Assembly (NCBI GenBank): GCA_031291475.1
Contig: JARLIY010000096.1
Coordinates: 26,653-90,652, forward strand
Length of the DNA: 64,000 nucleotides
Reading direction: 5' to 3'
From: Xanthobacteraceae bacterium
Lineage (GTDB): Bacteria > Pseudomonadota > Alphaproteobacteria > Rhizobiales > Xanthobacteraceae
Below are positions 7,226 through 14,979 of this stretch, piece after piece; positions within the stretch are counted from its first letter, which is position 1, and every line of letters starts with the position of its first letter. The notes beneath the pieces were generated by a model, which saw only the letters and a program-made list of their open reading frames with translations, did not search any database and was not told the origin of the DNA. Both the position numbers and the translations under genes were made by a program.

Positions 7226-9313
7226 ATGGATGACCAGCCGCGCCGCGATCAGCCATTAAGCGGCAAGAAAGAGCCGCCGCGCGACCGGCCGCGACGCGAG
7301 ACGGCATCAGACGACAAGCCATCACCCAACAAGCCATCACGCGATAAGGCATTGCGCGACAAGCCTTGGATCTTCCGCACCTATGCGGGCCATTCGGATG
7401 CGAAGGCCTCGAACGCGCTTTACCGTAAGAATCTGAGCAAGGGGCAGACCGGCCTCTCCGTCGCCTTCGATCTACCGACCCAGACCGGGTACGACTGCGA
7501 TCATCCGCTCGCCAAGGGCGAAGTCGGCAAGGTCGGCGTACCGATCTCGCACCTCGGCGACATGCGCGTCTTGTTTGACGGCATCCCGCTCGGCGAGATG
7601 AACACGTCGATGACCATCAACGCCACCGCCGCCTGGCTGCTCGCGCTCTATGTGGCGCTCGCCGACGAGCAAGGCGTCGCGCGTAAAAAGCTCACCGGCA
7701 CGACGCAGAACGACATCATCAAGGAATACCTTTCACGCGGTACCTACGTATTTCCCCCGGCGCCGTCGATGCGGCTGACCAAGGACGTGATCCTGTTCAC
7801 GACCAAGGAAATGCCGAAATGGAATCCGATGAATGTCTGCTCCTATCACCTGCAGGAGGCCGGCGCGACGCCGGTGCAGGAGCTCGCTTTCGCGCTCGCC
7901 ACCGCCATCGGCGTGCTCGATGCGGTGAAGGCGTCGGGCCAATGCGCCGAGGAAGAATTCGGCGAGGTGGTCGGGCGCATCTCGTTCTTCGTCAACGCCG
8001 GGCTGCGCTTCGTCACCGAAGTCTGCAAGCTGCGCGCCTTCACCGAATTGTGGAACGAGATCACCCGCGAGCGCTACGGCGTGACCGACCCGAAGCACCG
8101 GCTGTTCCGCTACGGCGTGCAGGTCAATTCGCTGGGGCTCACCGAGCAGCAGCCGGAGAACAACGTCGCCCGCATCCTGATCGAGATGCTCGCGGTCACC
8201 TTGTCGAAAAACGCCCGCGCGCGGGCGGTGCAGCTGCCGGCCTGGAACGAGGCGCTCGGCCTGCCGCGGCCCTGGGACCAGCAATGGTCGCTGCGCATGC
8301 AGCAAATCCTCGCTTACGAGACCGACCTCCTGGAATACGGCGACATTTTCGAGGGCTCCCCGGCCATCGCCGCCAAGGTCGGCGAGCTCAAGGCCGCGGC
8401 GAAGGAGGAGCTGAAACACATCGAAGCGATGGGCGGCACCGTCGCCGCGGTCGAGTCGGGCTATCTCAAGCAGCAGCTCGTCGAATCGAATTCGCGCCGG
8501 GTCGAGGCGATCGAGCGCGGCGAGCAGACCGTGGTCGGCGTCAACCGCTTCGTCGAGACCGAGCCTTCTCCTTTGGCGGACGCCGCCGACGCGATCCTCA
8601 CCGTGGCCGACGAAGCCGAGACGCGGCAGATCGAGCGGCTCAAAGCCTGGCGCGCTGCGCGCGACAACGCCGCCGTCGCCGCCGCGCTCGCGGCCTTGCG
8701 CAAGGCGGCGAAAAGCGGCGCCAACATCATGCCGGCCTCGATCGACTGCGCCAAAGCCGGCGTCACCACCGGCGAATGGGGCTTTGCCTTGCGCTCGGCT
8801 TTCGGCGAATACCGCGCGCCGACCGGCGTCGGCACCGCCATGCGCAACGACGCCGAAGGGCTCGACGACATCCGCGCCGAGGTCGACCGCGTATCGAAGA
8901 AGCTCGGCCGCCGGCTGAAAGTGCTGGTCGGCAAGCCCGGCCTCGACGGCCACTCCAACGGCGCCGAGCAGATCGCCGCCCGCGCCCGCGATGCCGGCAT
9001 GGAGGTGGTCTATGACGGCATCCGCCTCACCGCGGAGGCGATCGCCGCCGCGGCGGCGGAGAAAAACGTGCACGTCGTCGGCCTGTCGATCCTCTCCGGC
9101 TCGCATCTGCCGCTGGTGGCCGACGTGATCGCGCGCATGAAGGAGGCCGGGCTGAAGGACGTGCCGATCGTCGTCGGCGGCATCATCCCGCCGCAGGACG
9201 CCAGCGCCTTGAAAAGCGCCGGCGTGGCGCAAGTCTACACGCCGAAGGATTTCGAATTAAACCGCATCATGGCCGATCTGGTGCGGATCGTGGAGGGCTC
9301 GGCGCCGCGATAG
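7226..9313 (+). CDS. ecm: Ethylmalonyl-CoA mutase (MeaA-type, adenosylcobalamin-dependent)
   Basis: Coenzyme B12-dependent mutase converting (2R)-ethylmalonyl-CoA to (2S)-methylsuccinyl-CoA in the ethylmalonyl-CoA pathway. The 695 residues comprise a charged N-terminal tail (1-46), a TIM-barrel mutase domain starting at KPWIFRTYAGHSDAKASN, with the family stretches LSVAFDLPTQTGYDCDHP and MNTSMTINATAAWLLALY, and a C-terminal cobalamin domain with the base-off motif LDGHSNGAEQIA and GLSILSGSHL. The family member MeaA is single-chain, as here. The tail is unusually rich in repeated DKP/RDKP units and is probably disordered; the true start could be a little later. ccr lies 5 kb upstream on the opposite strand. 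Confidence 0.93.
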   Translation: MDDQPRRDQPLSGKKEPPRDRPRRETASDDKPSPNKPSRDKALRDKPWIFRTYAGHSDAKASNALYRKNLSKGQTGLSVAFDLPTQTGYDCDHPLAKGEVGKVGVPISHLGDMRVLFDGIPLGEMNTSMTINATAAWLLALYVALADEQGVARKKLTGTTQNDIIKEYLSRGTYVFPPAPSMRLTKDVILFTTKEMPKWNPMNVCSYHLQEAGATPVQELAFALATAIGVLDAVKASGQCAEEEFGEVVGRISFFVNAGLRFVTEVCKLRAFTELWNEITRERYGVTDPKHRLFRYGVQVNSLGLTEQQPENNVARILIEMLAVTLSKNARARAVQLPAWNEALGLPRPWDQQWSLRMQQILAYETDLLEYGDIFEGSPAIAAKVGELKAAAKEELKHIEAMGGTVAAVESGYLKQQLVESNSRRVEAIERGEQTVVGVNRFVETEPSPLADAADAILTVADEAETRQIERLKAWRAARDNAAVAAALAALRKAAKSGANIMPASIDCAKAGVTTGEWGFALRSAFGEYRAPTGVGTAMRNDAEGLDDIRAEVDRVSKKLGRRLKVLVGKPGLDGHSNGAEQIAARARDAGMEVVYDGIRLTAEAIAAAAAEKNVHVVGLSILSGSHLPLVADVIARMKEAGLKDVPIVVGGIIPPQDASALKSAGVAQVYTPKDFELNRIMADLVRIVEGSAPR

Positions 9314-9317
9314 CGCA

Positions 9318-9350
9318 GCGTCATTCCGGATCACTCCACCTCAGGATGAC
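9318..9350. terminator. Possible terminator/hairpin after ecm
   Basis: CGTCATTCC and GGATGACG flank a 16-base loop right after the ecm stop, giving an imperfect stem without a T-run. It may serve as a weak terminator or be a repeat fragment. It overlaps the stop end of the acyltransferase remnant read on the minus strand. Confidence 0.35.
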
Positions 9351-9508
9351 GGGTGAAGTTGCGGCACCGATTGATTCGCCGCATTTGCCGTTTCTTCGTT
9401 GAGCTCGGCGGCGATGTCACGGTTCATCGTCGCCTCGACGTCGCGAATGAGCCGATAGACCTCGACCCCGTCCATGACGCGATGATCGAAGAAGCTACCG
9501 ACCGGTTC
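9341..9508 (-). pseudogene. C-terminal remnant of a 2-oxoacid-dehydrogenase-type acyltransferase
   Basis: Read on the minus strand this stretch gives GSFFDHRVMDGVEVYRLIRD and then ATMNRDIAAEL before a stop. FDHRVxDG is the catalytic C-terminal motif of E2/CATRASE acyltransferases, followed by the usual last helix. Upstream in this frame the homology stops abruptly at about 9500, where sequence of an unrelated FkbH-like gene begins on the other strand. It therefore looks like the last ~50 codons of a gene cut by rearrangement. No start or upstream domain is present. Confidence 0.6.
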
Positions 9509-9868
9509 GGCGACAACGGCATCATCGGCGTCGTGGCGGTGGCGCGCGATTCGGACGCCGACGCACGGATAGATCTATGGCTGATGTCCTGCCGCGTGCT
9601 CGGCCGCAAGGTGGAGGAGGCGATCCTCGCCGACGTTGTGGCGCGCGCGCGTGCGTTCGGCGCGCGCCGGCTGATCGGCGAATACAATCCGACGGCGAAG
9701 AACGCGCTGGTGCGCGAGCTTTACCCGCACCTCGGTTTCAAGGAGCTAAGCCGCAGCGGCGCGAGCGTGTTCTACGCACTGCCGCTTGACGACATGCGCG
9801 CGGGTGCAAGCGTTGAGTTCATCGCCATGGCGGAACGCGGCGCGCCGGCCGTGGCGACGGCGGGCTAG
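9353..9868 (+). pseudogene. FkbH-like C-terminal (GNAT-like) domain fragment
   Basis: ORF of 171 codons. Residues from about 50 (DRFGDNGIIGVVAV) through LMSCRVLGRKVEEAILADVV and GEYNPTAKNALVRELYPHLGF match the C-terminal acyltransferase-like domain of FkbH/HAD-type proteins used in polyketide or surface-sugar loading. The N-terminal HAD domain of FkbH is missing; instead the first ~48 codons are antisense to an acyltransferase remnant. An ATG at 9482 would give a 128-residue domain-only protein without a convincing ribosome site. Best read as a truncated gene, though a stand-alone acetyltransferase-like product cannot be excluded. It ends base-to-base with the convergent kinase gene. Confidence 0.6.
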
Positions 9869-11062
9869 CTAGCGGATCACCGCCGTGATCGCTTCGCTGA
9901 GCGCACTCGGACTGACTGGCTTGCGCAGATAGAAGTCCATGCCGGCCGCGCGCGCCGCATCTTCGTCGCCCGGCTCGGTGCGGCCGGATATGCCGATGAT
10001 CGGCGTGCGGCCGGCGGCGCCGGCGAGCGCGCGGATGCGGCGCGCCGCTTCGAGGCCGTCGATGCCGGGCAAAGTCGCATCCATCAGCACCACGTCATAG
10101 CCTCGCGCCGCCGCCGCGACCGCTTCCTCGCCCGAGGCGGCGAAGTCGGCGCGGTGACCGAGTTCGCGGAGAATGGTGTTGAGAATGACCCGTCCGTAGG
10201 GATTGTCCTCGGCATAGAGGATCGCGAGTTGCCGCGCCGGGCGCAACGGCTGCGGCGCCGGCGCCTGTTCGGCCGCTTCACCGCGCGCGATCCCGAACAC
10301 TGCCGAGAGACGGAAACGCGAGCCGCGGCCGAACACGCTGGAAACGGTCAGATCGCCGCCCATCAGCTTCGCCAGCGCCTTGACGGCGGCAAGCCCCAAC
10401 CCGGCGCCGCCATAGCGCCGCGCAATATCGGCGTTGGCCTGGGCGAACGGACGGAACAGGCGTTTGATCTCGGCGGGCTTGAGCCCGATGCCGCTGTCGG
10501 TGACGGTGAAATCAAGCCGCACCTTGCCGCGCGCGGCGCGCGGCGCGCGCACGTCGAGCTGCACCGTGCCGCGTTCGGTGAATTTCACCGCATTGTCGAT
10601 CAGATTTTCCAGCGCGGCGCGAAGCCGCACGGCGTCGCCCACGAGCATTTCCGGCACATCGTCGGCGACCTTGAGCGCGCCGGCGAGGCCCTTGGTTTCG
10701 GCGCGGGCGAGAAGCGAATCTGCCAGCGCCCCGATGAGACGGCGCGGCCGGAAAGCTTCCTCTTGGAGCGTCAGCGCGCCGGCATCGGCCTTGGCGGCGT
10801 CGATCATCAAGGTGGTCAGCGAAGCAAGATGCTCGGCGCCGTCCTTGACGCCCGACGCCCAGCGCCGCTCGTGCTCGCCGAGACCGGAGCTCGCCAGCAA
10901 CTCGCCGAGCGCCAGGATACCGGTGAGCGCCGTGCGGATATCGTGCGCATACGCCACTAGCGAAGCTTCGGTTACGCGCGGGTGCGGCGCCGCCGGCGCG
11001 CGCCGCCTGGTCCGACGCCGCGCCGGCTTCGCCGAAGTCTTTTTCGACCTCAAACGCGCCAT
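9869..11062 (-). CDS. Hybrid histidine kinase with C-terminal receiver domain, soluble
   Basis: Cytosolic signalling protein (397 residues). A basic N-terminal tail (1-28, RRRTRRR) precedes the dimerisation/phosphoacceptor helix with His40 (AYAHDIRTALTGIL), a HATPase domain with N box ENLIDNAVKF, G1 DSGIG and G2 GGAGLGLA, and a receiver domain (about 280-397) with acidic pocket YAEDN, phospho-Asp near 328 (LMDATLPG) and Lys near 381 (LRKP). No membrane segment or PAS/GAF sensor is visible, so its input is unknown and it may take its signal from a partner. No response regulator gene is adjacent. The stop directly abuts the FkbH-like fragment. Confidence 0.9.
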   Translation of the reverse strand: MARLRSKKTSAKPARRRTRRRAPAAPHPRVTEASLVAYAHDIRTALTGILALGELLASSGLGEHERRWASGVKDGAEHLASLTTLMIDAAKADAGALTLQEEAFRPRRLIGALADSLLARAETKGLAGALKVADDVPEMLVGDAVRLRAALENLIDNAVKFTERGTVQLDVRAPRAARGKVRLDFTVTDSGIGLKPAEIKRLFRPFAQANADIARRYGGAGLGLAAVKALAKLMGGDLTVSSVFGRGSRFRLSAVFGIARGEAAEQAPAPQPLRPARQLAILYAEDNPYGRVILNTILRELGHRADFAASGEEAVAAAARGYDVVLMDATLPGIDGLEAARRIRALAGAAGRTPIIGISGRTEPGDEDAARAAGMDFYLRKPVSPSALSEAITAVIR

Positions 11063-11136
11063 CTCGGTCCCCCGGGCGTCGAGTGTTCATTTGTAGAGCA
11101 TGGGCGGATCAAACAAAACAAGCGAAACTGAAATGT

Positions 11137-12012
11137 TCAGCGTCCGAGCCCCACCATGCGGCGGATATCCCCCGGCGTGGCGCCGCCGGCGCGCAGCTCG
11201 CGCAAACTTGTCGCCGAAGTGGCTTTCGACAGCTTGCGGCCGGCGGCATCGAGAATGAGCCTGTGGTGATGGTAGGCCGGCTCCGGCAGGCCGAGCAGCG
11301 TCTGCAGCAGCCGGTGAATTGCGGTCGCCCAAAACAGGTCCTGCCCGCGCACCACGTCGGTCACGCCCTGCAAGGCATCGTCGACCACGACCGCGAGGTG
11401 ATAGCTCGCCGGCGCGTCCTTGCGTCCGAGCACGACGTCGCCCCACATCTGCGGAGCCGCGGTGACGACCCCGGTCTGGCCCTGCGGACCCGCGCCGGTT
11501 TCGGTCCAGGTAAGCACGCCGGCGCGGGCCAGGGCCGCATCCATGGCGAGCCGCAGCGCGAACGAATCGCCGGCACGACGCCGCCGCTCGCGTTCGAAGG
11601 ACGAGAGTTTGCGCGCGCGGCCGGGATAAAGCGGTACCCCGTCGGGATCGCGCGGCCAGCCGCCCTGCCGGTCGCGCTCGGCTACCAGCGCGCTGATCTC
11701 GCTGCGGCTCTCAAAGGCGGGATAGATGAGACCTTCGGCTTCGAGCCGATCGAGCGCCGCCTGGTAATCGTCGAAGTGCTCGCTTTGCCGCCGCACGTCC
11801 GGTTCCCAGGCGATGCCGAGCCAGGCGAGTTCCTCGTAGATCGCCGCCTCGTATTCCGGCCGGCAGCGCGTGGCGTCGATATCCTCGATGCGCAACAGGA
11901 GCCGTCCGCCCGCCGCGCGCGCCATATCCTGGTTGAGCAGCGCCGAAAAAGCGTGGCCGAGATGCAGGTAACCGTTCGGGCTCGGCGCGAAGCGAAAGAT
12001 CCGGGTGTACAT
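11137..12012 (-). CDS. gluQ: Glutamyl-Q tRNA(Asp) synthetase
   Basis: GluQRS activates glutamate and attaches it to queuosine at the wobble position of tRNA-Asp. The 291-residue protein has the class-I signature HLGH (17-20) in RFAPSPNGYLHLGHAF, the catalytic-domain GRLLLRIEDIDATRCRPEY, and a KLSKA version of the KMSKS loop. It lacks the anticodon-binding domain of full GluRS, as expected for GluQRS. The cysteines that hold zinc in the E. coli enzyme are replaced here (YPAFESRSEI), a variant I recall from alphaproteobacteria. It stands alone between the kinase gene and the divergent glycosylase gene. Confidence 0.93.
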   Translation of the reverse strand: MYTRIFRFAPSPNGYLHLGHAFSALLNQDMARAAGGRLLLRIEDIDATRCRPEYEAAIYEELAWLGIAWEPDVRRQSEHFDDYQAALDRLEAEGLIYPAFESRSEISALVAERDRQGGWPRDPDGVPLYPGRARKLSSFERERRRRAGDSFALRLAMDAALARAGVLTWTETGAGPQGQTGVVTAAPQMWGDVVLGRKDAPASYHLAVVVDDALQGVTDVVRGQDLFWATAIHRLLQTLLGLPEPAYHHHRLILDAAGRKLSKATSATSLRELRAGGATPGDIRRMVGLGR

Positions 12013-12101
12013 CAGCGTCCGCGTTGGTCAGTGTGGTTAAACGATCAAATAGTCCCGCTCGCCGACGGTTCGAAGCTCAATCTCGATAACAGCCGATCAC
12101 G

Positions 12102-12851
12102 ATGACACAATCGCACATTCACACCGAGGCCGACCTCGAGGCCGCACTGAGCGCGCTCGGCAAGGCCGACCCGCGCTTTGTCGCTCTTGTGGCCAAGGCC
12201 GGACGGCCGCCGCTGCGGCGGCGGTCCGACGGATTCGGCGGACTTGCCGCCATTATTGTGGCGCAGCAGCTTTCCACCGCTAGCGCCGGCGCCATCTGGG
12301 CGCGGCTGGCGGCGGTTTTCGATCCGTTCGAGCCGGCGGCCATCCTGCGCGCACGCCCGGCCAAGCTGGCGCGGCTTGGCTTGTCGGCTCCGAAAATCCG
12401 CGCGCTCAAAGCCATCGCCCGCGCCGTCGCGCGCGGTGAGCTGGCGCTCGCCGTGCTGGGCGAGCTTGCCGCCGAGGAGGCGCATGCGGCGCTCACCGCC
12501 GTGCACGGCATCGGTCCATGGACGGCCGACATTTATCTGTTGTCCTGCCTCGGTCATGCCGATGCATGGCCGGCGGGCGACCTCGCTTTGCAGGAAGCCG
12601 CGCGCGTCGCCTTCGCGTTGCCGGCGCGGCCGACCGCGAAGGAGATGCAAGCTATCGCCGAAAGCTGGCGGCCGTGGCGGGCGGTCGCCGCCCGCATTTT
12701 GTGGACGTATTACCGAACGGCGGCTGCCACGGCCAAGGGATCCGCCAAGTCGTCCGCTAAGTTGTCCGCTAAGTCGTCCGCTAAGTCGTCTACCAAGTCG
12801 TTCGCCAAGAAACCGCGCGCCGCGCGATCGAGACGACCTTCGTCGCCCTGA
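12102..12851 (+). CDS. DNA-3-methyladenine glycosylase II-like (AlkA/HhH-GPD) with Lys-Ser-Ala tail
   Basis: Base-excision repair glycosylase removing alkylated purines. Of 249 residues, about 1-208 form the helix-hairpin-helix GPD domain: IIVAQQLSTASA, hairpin VHGIGPWTADIYLL, and catalytic Asp160 in PAGDLALQ. Residues 209-236 are a low-complexity tail with repeated K-S-S-A units encoded by a 12-bp tandem repeat, then a basic end. Such tails resemble histone H1-like DNA-binding extensions, an inference. The N-terminal AlkA domain of E. coli is absent, as in shorter bacterial homologues. Divergent from gluQ with a 90-bp shared promoter space. Confidence 0.88.
   Translation: MTQSHIHTEADLEAALSALGKADPRFVALVAKAGRPPLRRRSDGFGGLAAIIVAQQLSTASAGAIWARLAAVFDPFEPAAILRARPAKLARLGLSAPKIRALKAIARAVARGELALAVLGELAAEEAHAALTAVHGIGPWTADIYLLSCLGHADAWPAGDLALQEAARVAFALPARPTAKEMQAIAESWRPWRAVAARILWTYYRTAAATAKGSAKSSAKLSAKSSAKSSTKSFAKKPRAARSRRPSSP
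12735..12806 (+). repeat. 12-bp tandem repeat within the alkA-like gene
   Basis: Six in-frame units of consensus AAGTCGTCCGCT (variants GGATCC, TTGTCC, TCTACC, TTCGCC) encode repeating Lys-Ser-Ser-Ala. Copy number could vary between strains by slippage without changing the frame. Confidence 0.85.
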
Positions 12852-12872
12852 GGCGTCCTGAAGATCGCGGAA

Positions 12873-13889
12873 TCACCGATGCTGCACTTGGACCGTTACG
12901 TGGGACAACGAGCGAAATCGGTGGAGCAGCGATTGATAATATTCCGGTCCGCGCTGCCGCTCCGTCGCGACCGACAGGATCGCCCCCAAGTGACCGGGAC
13001 CCAGCCGCCACAAATGCAGGTCGGTCAATCGATCGCCGTCGCTCTCGATCATCGCGCGCATGCGCTCCGCCATGCTCCGATCGGGGTTCATATCGAGCAA
13101 GATGGCGCCGGTATCTCGGATGAGTCCGTACGACCAGCTCGCAATGACGGCCGCGCCGATGATGCCGGCGAGCGGGTCCATCCAGAGCCAGCCAAAGGCG
13201 CGGGCGAGCACCAGCCCCGTGATTACCAGCACCGACACCGCGGCATCGGCCATGACGTGGACGACCGCAGCGCGCATGTTGTTGTCGCGGGCCGCCGATC
13301 CGTGCGCATGCTCGTGCTCTTCGAAAACGACCGGATAATCTTGCTGACCGCTACCGGCGTCCGGTGAAATGCCGTACGCCTTGTCATGGTGGTGGTCGTG
13401 ACCTGCATGCGCGTGACCGTGACTGTGGCCGTGATGGCCGCCACTGCTCAGGAGCCAGGCACTTGCGATGTTCACAGCAAGGCCGAGACAGGCAATCGGG
13501 ATTGCCTCGGCAAAATGGATCGCGACAGGCGCAAACAGGCGGCTGACCGACTCGTATGCGATGAGCAATGCAATCATTGCGAGGACAATGGCGCTGGTGA
13601 AGCCGGCGAGATCGCCGAATTTGCCGGTGCCAAAGGTGAAGTTCGGATCGCCGGCGCGCTTGCGGGCATAGGTGTAGGCAAGCGCCGCGAGCAACAGCGC
13701 GCCGGCATGCGTACTCATATGCAAACCGTCGGCAACCAGCGCGATTGAACCGAACAGCAGACCACCAACGATCTCGGCGACCATCATGGCCCCGCAGAGC
13801 CAGATGACCAGCCAGGTGCGCCGTTCACTCTGCTCGTGACCCTCGCCGAGAAAAATGTGACTGTGGCCGCCCGGAAAGCTGTCCGCCAT
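12873..13889 (-). CDS. dmeF: Cation diffusion facilitator, DmeF-like Co2+/Ni2+ efflux transporter
   Basis: Inner-membrane metal/proton antiporter of the CDF family (338 residues), likely exporting Co2+ and Ni2+. Seen: six hydrophobic segments, transport-site motifs ADGLHMSTHAG in TM2 and HVMADAAVSV in TM5, and a long histidine-rich cytosolic loop (about 150-170, GHHGHSHGHAHAGHDHHH) plus EHEHAHG before TM5; an N-terminal histidine segment also fits DmeF. The C-terminal domain (DLHLWRLGPGHLGAILSV) is the usual CDF dimer domain. It is co-directional with the RcnR/DmeR-type repressor gene 30 bp upstream, so metal-derepressed expression is likely. Confidence 0.88.
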   Translation of the reverse strand: MADSFPGGHSHIFLGEGHEQSERRTWLVIWLCGAMMVAEIVGGLLFGSIALVADGLHMSTHAGALLLAALAYTYARKRAGDPNFTFGTGKFGDLAGFTSAIVLAMIALLIAYESVSRLFAPVAIHFAEAIPIACLGLAVNIASAWLLSSGGHHGHSHGHAHAGHDHHHDKAYGISPDAGSGQQDYPVVFEEHEHAHGSAARDNNMRAAVVHVMADAAVSVLVITGLVLARAFGWLWMDPLAGIIGAAVIASWSYGLIRDTGAILLDMNPDRSMAERMRAMIESDGDRLTDLHLWRLGPGHLGAILSVATERQRGPEYYQSLLHRFRSLSHVTVQVQHR

Positions 13890-13919
13890 GATCGGTCCCT
13901 CGCTTCGGTTTCGATAGGC

Positions 13920-14195
13920 TCACTTGAGATAGGTGCGCACGATCTCCATCAGATCGTCCGCACCTTCGGCGCGTTCGTTGGCGGCAAGCGCCGGGGCAAA
14001 AACGTGATTGCGGACGTGGTCCTCGAACACTTCGGCCATCAGTCCGTTGACGGCACCACGGACCGAGGCGATCACTTGCAGAACGTCGGCGCAGCCGACC
14101 TCCGCCTCAAGGGCGCGCTCGACGGCTTCGACTTGCCCGCGGATACGCCGCACGCGCGCCAAGAGCTTGGTTTTCTCGCGGATGGTATGCGTCAT
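13920..14195 (-). CDS. dmeR: RcnR/DmeR-type metal-responsive repressor (CsoR/RcnR family)
   Basis: All-helical 91-residue DNA-binding repressor of the CsoR/RcnR/FrmR family. The RcnR nickel/cobalt ligand set is present at the same numbers: His3 (MTHTIR), Cys35 (GCADVL), His60 and His64 (EDHVRNHV), which favours a Ni/Co sensor over CsoR or formaldehyde FrmR, although FrmR shares Cys35. It is first in a two-gene unit with dmeF, and an AT-flanked G6 tract lies about 40 bp upstream as a probable operator. Confidence 0.88.
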   Translation of the reverse strand: MTHTIREKTKLLARVRRIRGQVEAVERALEAEVGCADVLQVIASVRGAVNGLMAEVFEDHVRNHVFAPALAANERAEGADDLMEIVRTYLK

Positions 14196-14233
14196 TCTGT
14201 TTTTCCTCGTCGTGTTTTTCCTCGTCGCCTTTA

Positions 14234-14247
14234 GTATAGGGGGGTAT
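14234..14247. promoter_or_regulatory. Probable DmeR/RcnR operator (AT-flanked G6 tract)
   Basis: GTATAGGGGGGTAT, an inverted ATA/TAT pair around six guanines, lies between the divergent dmeR and the 167-residue outer-membrane-like gene. RcnR-family proteins recognise a G-tract flanked by AT-rich inverted repeats (known: TACT-G6-N-AGTA for RcnR). A further near-palindrome GTATGGTATAC overlaps its right side. The site could control both directions. Confidence 0.65.
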
Positions 14248-14270
14248 GGTATACGTGTCGACGGGGCCTA

Positions 14271-14774
14271 ATGATCAATCGCGGGGCGATAGTGCTGGCC
14301 TCGATGCTCATGTTCGCAGGAACGGCACAGAGCGAAGACAAGGAGCCCTCCGCGGTCGTCGCTATCGGGGCTGCAGGCGAATGGGCTCTGCAAGGGGGCG
14401 GCTCCAGCTTCGGACCCGCCGCATCCGTGGAAGTCTCCGCCGTGAAGGAGTGGCTGGAAATTGAAGCCGGCGTCAGCCCTCTACTCGGCGGCGGTCCCAC
14501 GCAGTGGGGCACCGATCTCCTCTTCAAAAAGCCCTTTGCGCTTTCTGATTCAGTGGAGCTCGAATTCGGTGTCGGGCCGGAATGGATACACACATCCGAT
14601 GGCGGGCAACCCATCGACTCGATCGCCGGGGAGGTTGTGATCGAGTTGATGCTCTGGCCATGGCCAGAACGAAAGTTCGGGTGGTATTTGGAGCCGAGCT
14701 ACGGATACAATTTTGGCAGGGGACACGAACAATCGCTCGGGGTGCGCGCGGGCTTGTTGATCGCCATTCGCTAA
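14271..14774 (+). CDS. Secreted/outer-membrane beta-barrel-like protein of unknown function
   Basis: Exported protein of 167 residues: signal peptide (IVLASMLMFAGTAQS, cut before EDKEP), then alternating aromatic/polar beta-strand-like segments (WLEIEAGVSPLL, VELEFGVGPEWIH, WYLEPSYGYNFG) with a final LGVRAGLLIAIR that resembles the last strand of an outer-membrane barrel. I do not recognise a named family. It is divergent from dmeR across the probable metal operator, so it may be co-regulated with Co/Ni efflux. The gap that follows (14775-14979) has no gene. Confidence 0.7.
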   Translation: MINRGAIVLASMLMFAGTAQSEDKEPSAVVAIGAAGEWALQGGGSSFGPAASVEVSAVKEWLEIEAGVSPLLGGGPTQWGTDLLFKKPFALSDSVELEFGVGPEWIHTSDGGQPIDSIAGEVVIELMLWPWPERKFGWYLEPSYGYNFGRGHEQSLGVRAGLLIAIR

Positions 14775-14979
14775 GGGCCGCGCATCATCAGCCCGCCGCC
14801 CCGCCTTGGCGACAATGTGAGGAAGCCATGGCGGCGGCGATGTAAGAAATGTGACGATCGATCTTTGCAACCAACGCTTCCATTACTTTCGATCTACATT
14901 AATTCTAAAACATAGAAGTTGACGCTGCAGTCACTCCGTTGTTTTTGGCTTCACACGATTGCACGGGGCGCGCCGGCGG

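Noticed and set aside
12735-12806. 12-bp repeat as a CRISPR or VNTR promoter element
   Set aside because: It stays in frame inside a coding region with synonymous-type variation, so it is a protein repeat.
13920-14195. FrmR (formaldehyde) repressor
   Set aside because: It keeps His3 and His64 as in RcnR and is next to a His-rich CDF exporter rather than frmA.
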